A stretch of 64,000 nt of DNA from Diatrype stigma (Eukaryota; Ascomycota; Sordariomycetes; Xylariales; Diatrypaceae): positions 28,196 through 92,195 of the forward strand of contig JAKJXP020000138.1 of the NCBI GenBank assembly GCA_022225965.2. The letters are read 5' to 3'. Below the pieces are notes generated by a model. It searched no databases. It was not told the DNA's origin and worked only from the letters and a program-made list of their open reading frames with translations. Of this stretch, positions 40,560 through 50,623 are shown one piece after another. Both the position numbers and the translations under genes were made by a program. Numbering within the stretch: the stretch's first letter is position 1; every line of letters begins with the position of its first letter.

Positions 40560-42670
40560 GGCTTAACGATATAATCTATATAAGATTAATATACGTATTA
40601 ATCGGCGTATTAATTATTTATATACCTTATATTATTAAATTGCGTATTTCTTATTTAGCTTTTTGGAATTAAGGTATTTCCGGAGACGAATTTATTAATA
40701 TGCAGCCTTAATAATTTGTTACATAAACTAATTACAAAATTAAATAAAGATATTGTTCGAATTTGCATTTATTAAGATATATTCGGATCGTAAAGTCTAA
40801 ATATTTAATTAGCTTATTTAATAAAAAAGCAATAAAATATATAATCGAATAAATACCTTTATAACGTTTTCGCGTAATATGGCAAATTCTGCGTTTCTTA
40901 ATTTTAAAGGCTAATTTGCTTCCAGTTTTTTTAAAAACAATCCAGTAACGTTATTTATAAATAAAATAATCCGATTAGGAATTATTATAATAATTTATCG
41001 TTTGCGGGTAATATCTTAATAAAGATGATAGTTTTTTTTTTCTTTATTTCATTTAACGGATTTCCAGTTTTCCTGGTTCGTAAATCGAACCGTAAGTACG
41101 ATTTTATATTTTTGGGCTATTTATAATGGATATTCGTTTTTTGCCTTTTTATAAAGAATTAATATACCGATTAATATATTAATAAATAATATTTATAAAT
41201 CGTTCTTAATTTACTGGTTAATAATTATTATTTGGCGTTGCATTTTATTATTATTTGCATTTAAATTGTTTTTTATTTATTTCTTTTAAATACGTCGTTG
41301 CTTGGCCTTTATAACAGCTTTATGCTTTTCGATTATTTTTTGCTTTTTGCTTAATTTGGCCGTACGTTTGCGCGCTTTTATAATATTAGGATTACTTAAT
41401 AATTCGTTATTAAATTTGCGTCGCTTAAATTAATTAACCGATAAAGGATCGGAATTATTTCGTTTTTATAAAGGCGCTATGTTGTTATAAAGCAAATTAA
41501 TACGCGGATTAATACGTAATGATTCGCCAAAAATATGAATACGAAAATATTTTCAAAATGCATTAAGCAAAGTAATAAATTTAATTAAGGCAATTAATGC
41601 AACCGTAAAAACCATAATATTAGGTAAAACTTATAAAGAAATAAGGTTTTTAAAAAAAACCTAAAAACCTTATTTTTATATTCGAAAAAAAGGAAACTTT
41701 TATTAAAATAAGTATTAATAAAATGCTTATAAATTGTTTTAATATTATAAATTAAAGATTAACGTATTATTGGCGGTATAGGAATCTTTAAAAATTTTTG
41801 TTATTAAAAAAAATAAATTGCGGTTATTACGAAACGAAACGCATTAGTATAAAATTAAAGTGGGTCCACCGGCTAAATTTCGGGTATTCATTTATTTCAT
41901 AAATACGTTTTAATATTTAAGGAATTAATTAATAACAAATAAAAATTAATAATTAATTATAAAAAATAATTTATATTTATTATTTTAAATAAATTTTTAA
42001 TAAAATAAAAATCCTTAGGTATAATCGTAATTTTTTTTGCATATATAATATATAATTAATTACATATAAATATTGAAATTAATCTTTTTTTTGTCGCTTT
42101 TTATAAAGCAGTTAGTGCTAATGCTTAAATACGAAATTGGATTTTTTTTGTATTTGTTATTATTTTTTTTATTAGTTTTTAAAAGAATAGCTTTAAAATA
42201 TAAAAATTAATTATACGTTAAAGCTTTTTAATTTCGTAAAAGGTAATAATTGGCATTTATTAAATCGTATTAATTAGCGTATTAATTATTTAAAACTTAT
42301 TATTTGGTTTAAAATAACGTCGACGCTATTAATTATTAAATTTAATATGGGCCTTGCGTTTAATAATTAAACCTTTTTTTGGTTTCGCTTTAGTATGCGT
42401 TTTATTGGGCCTATATTCGTTTATTTTATTGGATAATTCTCGATATTATTGGATGAAATGTAAAGTATAGGTTTTAATAGCGAATTTAGTAGCTTTCATT
42501 ATAAATAAATTATTTCTTTTATAGGTTTAGATATCGGCGTAAATATTTTGAATTTTTTAATCGTATGCATATTACCGAAATGAAATGATTATTAATTGAG
42601 ATTCGGATGTTTTTTCGATTATTTTTTCGTTTATTTGCGGTGGTATTTTTGGTTTAATAGCGGGCGGCAT
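40560..42670 (-). other. Unassigned coding traces on the minus strand of the element
   Basis: Reading the minus strand from an ATG at 42670 gives over 100 codons (opening MPPAIKPKIPPQINEKIIEK, later THTKAKPKKG) with only a few TAA stops, all possible former Gln codons. Further down, around 41430-41250, a strongly basic segment (IKARKRTAKLSKKQKIIEKH) and around 41080-40780 a segment with NQENWKSVK and LPYYAKTL behave the same way. GTATTAAT arrays in minus orientation near 41496 and 40185 would fit introns of minus-strand genes. Some stretches (for example 41560-41900) read better on the plus strand, so more than one gene may be present. I do not recognise any family. Confidence 0.35.
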
Positions 42671-42997
42671 TTTGAAATAAAGTATATAAAAAAAGGTTTA
42701 ATATATTGAAAATAAAAAATAACGCTTTAAATATATTACATTAAACGGAATTAATGTATTAATTTTATTTCGAATTAATAACATACGATTATATACGGAT
42801 AAATAAGCTTTATTTTTATAGGCAACATTTTTATAAGTATTTTTTTTATATTTATTTTATCGGTATAAAGGATAAAAAAAAAGAAAATGTTTAATTGGAT
42901 AATTCTTTATATTTTTTTTTATTTTCGAAGTTATTTTCGAAATTATTTTCGAAATTATTTAAAAAAAGCCTTATTAATAAGTTTATATTATAATATT

Positions 42998-45900
42998 ATG
43001 TTAGCAAATCCTAATAATAAATGCTTTTTTTAGGATATCGACGACTCATTTTTCGAACGAGGAAATAAAATGGATTAAAAACGGAATTCTTTAAACGAAT
43101 TTAAATCAAGCCCTTTTAAAAGAAATACAAGCTTATTATTCGGCCCCGAAATAAAACATATAATATTAAAACGTATTAGCATTTTCGATTTTATCGTTAA
43201 TATCTTTTGCGAATTAAATATTTCGAATAAAAAAGATATATTTTATAACGCCAAGGAAAAAGATAAATTTCGCATAATTGTTATGGATAGTTTATTTTTA
43301 TCGAATAATTCGGAACGAACCGGCCTTATATTAGACGTAATAAAAAATCCAATATATTATTAATATATTAAAGTTGTAAAGAATAAATTTTAAAAATAAT
43401 GGGTAACGATATTTAAATATAAGGCAACAAAGACAAAAAAAAACGAACGCATAAAGAAAATAAAGAAAGCAATTAAAACTGGTCGAAAAAAAGGCCGGGT
43501 TAAAAATATCGAATAAATATATTCGATGGATTGCATTTTTAGAACTAAATAGCGAGTTAATATATAAAAAAAATTTAACAAAGGAGCAACAGTTAAAAAA
43601 GGGCGGTTTATGGTTATATATAAGCAATGCCGTATTATTTTGAACCATTTTAAAAATGCTACGATAATTTTAAGTAATGGCATATTTTTTTTACGAAATT
43701 ATTAAGTATTAACGAAATATAAAAAGGCCATAAAAGCCGTTAAATAAATGGCGGCAAGCGATATATTAATATGTTTATTGCTAATAAATTCCGTATTAAT
43801 CCGCGTATTAATTATTATATATTAAAAATAAAATAATTTACGATTTAATAAAATATTATTAACCGAAAACCGTTTAATTCTAAATGTATGGATTTTTATA
43901 TGCTTATTATTTAATTGCATTATTAATTTTTATTTTAAGGCTTTTGTTAATTATTTGCATTTTGGCTTTTCGTTATTTTTGTTATATATATTACGAAGAC
44001 GTTATAATTAATATGTCGAGACGATCGTTAAAAAAAAGTTTAAGGATATTATTAAAGATTTTTATATTGGTATAACGCATAATATATAAATCAATTCCGG
44101 GCTTGCATAAAATTTTTAAGGTATATACGTATATTTCGTTAATAAAAAATGGAATTTTAAATACGTCTTTATCGACATATATTTATGCAATAATAAAGAA
44201 GCAAAATTAAGTATTAAAAAGATTTATGAAATATTGAATAAATACGATTTTGCCGTACGGTTTTAAATAATTACGGCAAACGGCGGGCCTAGTTTTTCGA
44301 TTAAGTACATGCGAAAGTTTTTAATTAAAGACCGTAAGCGATTAGGTATAAATTTTAAATAAATCGAAAACGTAAGCCATTTTTATTGCTTTTTTTATGT
44401 ATTATAAATAATTAATAAAAATATTTATAAAGGGCTTGGTATTAAATAAGCTAAAAGGTTTGTAAAAAATGCAGGGAAGGAAATAAAAAAAAACGAAAAC
44501 GGTAAGGTTAAAGTATTTGAGATTATTTTTAATAGCGTGGCTAATATTTTAAAAGGGATACGTATTTAATTTTATTTTGCGTATTAATTTGCGTATTAAT
44601 TTGCGTATTAATTTAAATTTTAAGTGCGATAAATAATAACGTATATTAACTTTAGTATTAAGCGTTAAAAGAAATTTACGGCTATCGAGCAAAAACTTAT
44701 AAATAATAAGTTTTTATAATTAAATTGTTATTTAAAGCTTATTTATAACGTCCGTATAAAATGGAATTTTATTATATTAATACTAATTCGGATATACGTT
44801 TTATGGATAGTAATTAAAAAGTACATATTAAAAGAATATTTGGAAAAGAAAATCAAAATTACGGAAGCGATATTACAAATTTTAGGTTATATTATTAATA
44901 TTATTAAAGTTTTTATTTACCTAATAAACCTATTCGGTTTTAGCAAAAAATGCAATATTAATTACGTATTCGAAGGTTATAAGTTGGTAATTTATTATTT
45001 AACCGTTTATAAGAATTATGTTACGGAAAAACTTAAAGCCGAAAGTTATTTAATGTAGTTAAAAAAAATTAATTATGTTTTCGATTTCGTTTTTTTTAAG
45101 TTAAAGAATTATCGATAAAAGGTTTTTATTAATAATAAGGAATATTTTATTATTATTATGCTTTTATATTTATTTAGCCGCAAAACAAATTTTAAGTACT
45201 TTAATAAATGGCAAAAATATTTCGGGAAAAAATTAAATAATGAATATATTAAAGCCGAAGCTATTCGTTATTTTAAGAAATGTTACGAACCGTATTATGT
45301 TAAATACGGTAACGAATTGGCCATTTTTAATTGTATCCAGTATGTCCGGCGACGAGATTAGCCGGGCGTAACGGAAATAATAACCGATTATTAATCGATA
45401 AGTTCTTAAAAGATACCTTTATAATTGCAATATTAATTTAAAGCTTATTAATATTATATAGCCATTTATATTTTTTTCCTTTTATATATTAAACGAAATG
45501 TTATTTTTAAAGCCGTCGGATTTTATTATTAATAAATATTTAAAAATGAATCAATTAATTTAAGGCTATTTTAAAATTAATACGTTAATTAATACGATTA
45601 AATTTAAAGCTTAATTAAATTGCTTTTTAATTTTAGGCAAAATTGAAACGTTTATTATTTGGTTTTGTTATATTTATCCGTAATGTTTTTAATATTTAAT
45701 TCGTTGTTATAATAATAAAACGGATATAAAGTTAGGTTTAATTAATATATTATTTTAATCGATTTTTAATTAATTCGGATGCGTTAAAAAATTTTTTTTT
45801 GGTTATTTTCTTTTTTCGCTGCGAAGTATTTACGTTTTTCGAAAATGTATTTTATAACGAAAGAAATAACGATAATAACGAAACTGGTATATTCCGGAAA

Positions 45901-46020
45901 AAACAGGAATTTAAAAACGCGTTTAAATTTTTATTTTCCGATATAACAGCGTTTTCGTTATTAATTCGAAATGGACTTAGTTTTTATATATCCGAATTTG
46001 GGCATGATTTTGGTTTTGGA
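42998..46020 (+). pseudogene. hAT-like transposase relic, many RIP stop codons
   Basis: From an ATG at 42998 the plus strand reads as a nearly continuous protein if TAA/TAG are taken as former Gln; no TGA occurs in the long first block (42998-43790). After a gap with two 12-nt units (43793-43812) come AFRYFCYIYYEDVI and SRRSLKKSLRILLK, in the place of the hAT LPF..F..L / SRRTL block. A further block (about 44150-44560) gives IYEILNKYDFAVRF, IITANGG and IENVSHFYCFFYVL, in the order of the hAT DN...N...RC.H.L block but with key acidic/His positions altered. After an array at 44579 the C-terminal part (44840-45360) has VFDFVFFKLKNYR, LLYLFSR, KYFNKWQKYF and YIKAEAIRYFKKCYEPYY, resembling the hAT hP.yk..yf...W block. 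Assignment rests on motif order and on the 8-bp duplication. Confidence 0.58.
44579..44612 (+). repeat. 12-nt periodic array, three units
   Basis: GTATTAAT begins at 44581, 44593 and 44605. It sits between two coding blocks of the transposase relic, where an intron would be. Confidence 0.85.
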
Positions 46021-46994
46021 TAAGCTTTTTTTGAATTCGTTTTAATTAAATAGGTTTATAATACAATCGAAGTATAAAAATCGAAAACCGTTGTTACTAA
46101 TAGGATTCGATTTGTTATATTTTCCGTTCGAAATGGAAATAAGCGAAAAAGAATAATAAAAATAACAACCCAAAATTAATCGGAGCCTAAAAAGAATGCT
46201 ATAATAAAAGCTAAACGAACGGCAATTTTGTTAATTTTTTAAAATTAATATATTTCTTATAATAATAATAATATTTTTTATGTATTTGTTATTTTTTTTT
46301 TATTATATTAATTAATTTAAATATAAAATAAATATTATAAATTAAATATTTAATAAATATTTAAGTTAAGTTTTAATAATAAAGATTTTAAATAAAGAGT
46401 TTATTATATAATTAAAATATAAAAAATATAATATATATTATTTTAATTATATTTTAATTATATAAAAATTTATTTATTTTATTTATTTATAAAATATAAA
46501 GAAATGTAATATTAAAATTAACATAAGTATTATAAAAAGTATTTATTATTATATAATTTAAAAAGTATTTTAAAATAAAAGTATTTTAAAATAATTTAAA
46601 TATTAAAGAATATTATAAATTTTAAATTTTTATTATTTTTTAAAGCTAATATTATAAGTATAATATATATATATATATATATATTTCGATATAGGATTTT
46701 ATAACCAGTCCATTATAGCTATTATTAATCGTTAATAGCCGCGTTTTATATTTTATAACTAGCGGACTTATTAAAATGTATATTAACGTAATTTTGGTTA
46801 TACGTATCGTAATTACTTCCTTTTTTAACCTTTAATTCCGCCAAGATTTTTCCTTCGTTGCGTTTTCGTAAAATCCCCGATTTAGGTTAAAATTAATTAA
46901 TACTTTTCGTTTTAATTGCTTATTTAGCCGATTTCCGGATTTTGCGGCCATTATGACGCGTACGAGACAAATCGGTATGTTATTGCTTTTTTTA

Positions 46995-47028
46995 CGTATT
47001 AATTAACGTATTAATTGATGTATTAATT
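46995..47028 (+). repeat. 12-nt periodic array, three units, in first intron-like gap of the H3-like gene
   Basis: GTATTAAT begins at 46996, 47008 and 47020, between H3 blocks 1 and 2. Confidence 0.85.
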
Positions 47029-47413
47029 GCTTAATAACTAAGCCAAGTACGGCTAAAGGCAAAAGCAAAGGCATAGGTAAAGGTAAAGGCAAAGGTAAGG
47101 CTAAAGGCAAGGCAATATTTAAAAAGCCAGGTATAAAACGCCGCCGCTTTAAGCTTAGTAATAAGTATTAAATTATTTTCGTATTTTATTTATTAAAAAA
47201 ATATTAATTTAATATAGCCGTTACATTTCGAGAGATTCGTTTTAAGCAAAAGAAAGTTTATGAAAAGCCGGCGATTTTAAAAACGCCTTTTTAATAATTA
47301 ATTCGAAAGATTGCTTAAAATTTGCATCCAAATATTCGAATATAAGCTATTACTTTAAAAGCGTTATAAAAAGCTATAAAAAAAATTATTATTATTTTTA
47401 TAATTAATAAATT

Positions 47414-47485
47414 ACGTATTAATCCGTATATTAATTCGCGTATTAATCCGCGTATTAATTTGCGTATTAATTCGCGTATTAATCG
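47414..47485 (+). repeat. 12-nt periodic array, six units, in last intron-like gap of the H3-like gene
   Basis: GTATTAAT begins at 47416, 47440, 47452, 47464 and 47476; a variant GTATATTAAT at 47426 fills the missing register. The array starts with GTATTA and is followed by TTATAG right before the NLC block, as donor and acceptor of an intron. Confidence 0.88.
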
Positions 47486-48228
47486 CTTATAGCTATTAAT
47501 TTATGTATTATTTACGATAAGCGTATTATTATTTAAGCGAAAAATATATAATTAGCTTATTAAATTCGCCGAATTATGAATCCTATTAATTTAAATTATC
47601 TCGGCCTTGCGGCAAAACCTACGAATTCTTTCGTAGTTATGAATAAACGAAACAAACAAAATGTTAAGGCTAAAAATGTTATACGTATTCGGATAATTAA
47701 AAAGCTACATAATAAGGAAAACCAACAGTTTTTTAAGCGTCGGGCGAAAAAAATATCCGCAAGCCAAAACGTTAAGCCCAAAAAGCCTATGATAGCTTTA
47801 AAAAATAAAAAGCTTAAAGAAAATAAAAAACGTTATATTTAAAAGGAATTACGTATTTTCGGTAAAGCTTTCGGTAAAGCTTAATATGCAGATTAATATA
47901 TAAATTAATACGCGCATTAAGCATTACGTTTAGATTTTAGCTTAATTGCGATGTTTTAATTTTATTTTATGAAACGTTTTATTATACGAATAAAATAAAT
48001 TCGTATATATAAATTATTTAAATAAATAATTATTAGTTATTTATTTATTAAATTATTAATTAATAAGTAATTAATGGTTATTATTTTAATTAATAAATAA
48101 TTAGTGATTAATTATTTTAACCAATAAGTAACCGGCTAATAGCTTATACCATTAGTGGTTATTTATTAATTGGGATAACCATAACGGTTTTTTAGTGGTT
48201 ACCCATTGGTTACCTACGGCAAGGCGTA

Positions 48229-48236
48229 TCTTGTTT
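48229..48236. repeat. Target-site duplication, right copy (TCTTGTTT)
   Basis: Identical to 39315-39322 and directly adjacent to the right inverted end of the element. Confidence 0.75.
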
Positions 48237-48645
48237 ATTATGGCCCCCTCCCATAGCGAGACGGACTGGAATTGTTTTAGGCAATTGTCGACGGTTTGAA
48301 TTTAGGTTGGTGGGGAGGTCGGTGATAGGGAGTTTCGGTTATAATACAGCTGATGTGTTTAGTGAAGCATTGGCTAGCAAAACCTGTCACCATTTGAGGA
48401 TCAATATACTGATAATTGCGGATAATTGCGAACAGACCTCGTGCTACTAGGCTGCGTGGGAAAAGAAAGATGCTGATGGTGCCATGTATTCAAGTCACTT
48501 GTACTCTGACAAAGAAGGATCTGTTGGACATAGATGTCAGGTCTACTTCCTTGCTTATTTGTATCCCTGTAGGATAATGACGTACCTGGACGCTTGTTTA
48601 GAACAGTCGAAGCTATGAATACTACCCAGTCCAGAACACACATCA
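48237..48645. other. Right flank of the transposon
   Basis: Normal composition returns within a few bases of the duplication. No gene is supported; the open frame on the minus strand (48401-48667) has no family features. It includes the 3' flank of the rhomboid gene. Confidence 0.5.
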
Positions 48646-49611
48646 TTACCTCCTCAGCATATTCCATACACCCCCGTACTTTCGAAGAAACAGCATGTAA
48701 AATACAACTCCGAATGCCGACCCGCCTAGATGGGCAGAATGGCCGACGTTGCTTTCCTCGGAGTTAAGCCTGTACGAATCGTAGGCGATATACCCGACCA
48801 TCAGCAGCGACAAGGGGATGCCGACCGGGATGAGTATGATCCCGAAAGAAGCCATCGGGCGCATGCAGGCCATAGCTGTCCCCAGGCCACTGATCACACC
48901 GCTGGCCCCGAGACCGGGGGTCTCTTTACGCTTGCGATTCCAGTCGTAGAGGCAGGCCATATCGCTCGCCAGGCCCGACCCGACCCCGAGTGCGAGGAGG
49001 GTCGGCAGGGGCACGCCGCTCATGATCGCGAACCCAGCAAAGGCGTTGAAGCTGATCATGTTGAAGACGAGGTGGTCGAGGGTTGCGTGGCTGATGGCGC
49101 AGGTCAGAAGCGTGTGCCAGCGGCCTTCTCGCATGTTCCGCAGGCTCAGCGTGTAGTTGCTCATCATGTGCTTGAGCTGGCCGGTGGCGGGGTCGTTGAT
49201 GTCGATGGTGTTGCGAGCCCCGACCGCCCGCTGCTGCGGCGTTCGCGCCAGGTCTCTGCCGTTTCGTCGCGCCTCGGCTTCCGCCGACTGCCACCAGAGG
49301 AAGACCACGACGTTGATACCGATGAAGGGCCAGACGACTAACCTTTTTAAGGTGGAGTCGCTGGACTCGTCCATATCCGGTGGCATTTCTGGTGGTGGGG
49401 GCGGCGGCGGCGGCTGCCGCTGTTGCCACTGTTGCTGCTGTCGCTGCTGCGGAGCGCGCCGCTGAGCGTCACTGCGGAATCGAGCACCGAATATTTTGCA
49501 TCCCAGCTTGGCGGCTGGGTGGTGCGGCGCCTGGATGGCGCGGGGGCCCAAGGTGCTGCAGTTCCTCGCGAATGGCTTCTGGAGGCCATGGCGGAAAAGC
49601 GATTGCAGCAT
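48646..49611 (-). CDS. Rhomboid intramembrane serine protease, mitochondrial type
   Basis: A single-exon frame of 321 residues from the ATG at 49611; the open frame continues 9 codons upstream to a GTG that was not used. The N-terminus (MLQSLFRHGLQKPFARN) is Arg-rich, amphipathic and lacks acidic residues, as in mitochondrial presequences. A Gln/Pro-rich linker with eight Pro in a row (about residues 60-80) precedes a membrane segment (VVWPFIGINVVVFLWW) and the six-segment rhomboid core. Catalytic Ser237 lies in LGASGVISG and His294 in HSAHLGG, so the dyad is intact; the HATLDHLVFNM block supplies the oxyanion region. This matches the fungal Pcp1/PARL-like group that cleaves inner-membrane proteins. 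The substrate is not readable. It is unaffected by the RIP of the nearby transposon (417 bases away). Confidence 0.88.
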   Translation of the reverse strand: MLQSLFRHGLQKPFARNCSTLGPRAIQAPHHPAAKLGCKIFGARFRSDAQRRAPQQRQQQQWQQRQPPPPPPPPEMPPDMDESSDSTLKRLVVWPFIGINVVVFLWWQSAEAEARRNGRDLARTPQQRAVGARNTIDINDPATGQLKHMMSNYTLSLRNMREGRWHTLLTCAISHATLDHLVFNMISFNAFAGFAIMSGVPLPTLLALGVGSGLASDMACLYDWNRKRKETPGLGASGVISGLGTAMACMRPMASFGIILIPVGIPLSLLMVGYIAYDSYRLNSEESNVGHSAHLGGSAFGVVFYMLFLRKYGGVWNMLRR

Positions 49612-50623
49612 GGTGCTAAAGCCTGAGTATTGGTCCACGCTGGCCAGGCTCCTGAATTCTTGTTGGCTAGGAGAAAAGGCGCCCGTCGCGGTTGTCTTCG
49701 CTGCTCCTAGTTTGAAACTTTAACCAAGAACTGACCTCCCTTTCACTGGTTTTGAACGGAGTTCTTATGATTCTCTAAATGGGTTGAGCTTTGATGTTAG
49801 TACGACTTTTGAAGAGTTGTCGCCTGAGTGCATGTGCCTCGGTGACGATATCTTGAACTGGAGCACCCGGGTTCCATTTAATTTTGCTCGCAACTGGCAG
49901 CACCTGGCAGGGGATTATCTCGTGTCCACCTGGAACCCCTGAGATTAAAGGGGATCAGCCTAATAAGGAGTACTTAACTTGGCTAATGCCATAATCATAC
50001 TGGCTTATGGATGATTATACGGACTACATTTTGTTTTGTTTCGGTGGCTTTCAGCATAATTATTAGGAAAGATCAAGGTGGTCGACGCTAAAAGCCCAGC
50101 GGTAGTACCAACTGTCTTTCTTCTTGGCTTATGCCGCTTAATCACAAAATCGGCACGCTTGTTGTTTCCAATATTATAGCATGCCCTCTCGGTATTATCT
50201 CTTATACTTATGCTTTCAAGTCGGACCTCGACAATAATCTTTCACCCTTTCTGATGCCGTGTTGTATTCATCGCCCCGGGTATTTCCGTTGCTACAACAT
50301 CCACGGATGACAACATCAGACGGGGCGGGGCTGGTCACGACTCCGCTTACCGCCATAACCAAGGTATCGATCTGGCTCATGTGCGTGAGTGCGTTTTCGG
50401 GACGAGGAATAGCACTTTAATGTTTACAATACAATACACCGACGAAATTCACAGGTAAATGCATGCGTGTAAAGAAGCGATGAAATCGTGATGTGTGTAG
50501 TACCTAGTTATTTCGCAAAGGCCTTCAATAAAAGTATGCCCTTTTCTGCTTCTTCTTTGTTATATATATAACTCGTGGCAATTGCTAACGTATAGTTGCA
50601 AGTTCATCATCCTGGTCGGAAAC
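49612..50623. other. Intergenic region
   Basis: No supported gene. It carries the promoter of the rhomboid gene and the 3' flank of the MFS gene. Confidence 0.5.

Larger units (their letters stand above)
46953..47842 (+). pseudogene. Histone H3-like gene relic with basic C-terminal extension
   Basis: Block 1 (46953-46974) reads MTRTRQI, like the MARTKQT start of H3, and is followed by GTATGT. Block 2 (47037-47165) reads TKPSTAKGKSKG, a Gly/Lys repeat, KKPGIKRRRF. Block 3 (47217-47400) reads AVTFREIRFKQKK, ILKTPF**LIRKIA*NLHP and NIRI*AITLKAL*KA, where stops marked * sit where H3 has Gln, except the second, which falls on the Arg of PFQR. It aligns with VALREIRRYQKS, LPFQRLVREIAQ, LRFQ and ALQEA. 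Block 4 (47498-47575) reads NLCIIYDKRIII*AKNI*LA, aligning with [20 protein letters not shown]. The frame then runs on without a stop for about 88 more residues rich in Lys/Arg to 47842, which canonical H3 (about 136 residues) lacks. Loop 1 has the canonical length, so it is not CENP-A-like there. The gaps hold 12-nt arrays; exact splice phases are blurred by mutation. It is not functional now. Confidence 0.83.
39323..48228. mobile_element. 8.9-kb hAT-like DNA transposon, RIP-mutated, with histone H3-like cargo
   Basis: The element is delimited by an 8-bp duplication and by short inverted ends: TAGGGTTTGCCATAATTACC on the left and, reverse-complemented, TACGCCTTGCCGTAGGTAAC on the right, which agree at most positions with GCC in register. 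Both subterminal regions (39340-39560 and 48020-48215) are crowded with GGTAACC/GGTTAY and their complements in both orientations, as in hAT subterminal binding-site arrays. The interior is AT-rich with Gln codons turned to TAA/TAG. Inside are a transposase relic (42998-46020), a histone H3-like relic (46953-47842), unassigned minus-strand coding traces (40560-42670), and many 12-nt GTATTAAT arrays. The composition drops and rises sharply at the element, although the left flank is also AT-rich. Right flanking DNA returns to normal composition at 48240. Confidence 0.72.

Noticed and set aside
43331..43683. Minus-strand hydrophobic open frames in the AT-rich island
   Set aside because: They are rich in Phe/Ile/Leu/Tyr as expected for the complement of AT-rich sequence and oppose the better-supported plus-strand transposase frame.
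47414..47485. The 12-nt arrays as a CRISPR-like or telomere-like repeat
   Set aside because: Units are contiguous with no spacers, occur in many short arrays in both orientations, and sit between coding blocks.
46953..47842. Interpretation of the H3-like relic as a centromeric H3 (CENP-A)
   Set aside because: Loop 1 between the first two long helices has the canonical H3 length without the CENP-A insertion; the element context does not suggest a centromere gene.
39323..48228. Origin of the island from an integrated large DNA virus, because some such viruses encode histones
   Set aside because: The 8-bp target duplication, short inverted ends, subterminal repeats and hAT-like transposase blocks explain the unit as a transposon; no capsid, polymerase or other viral core gene is seen.
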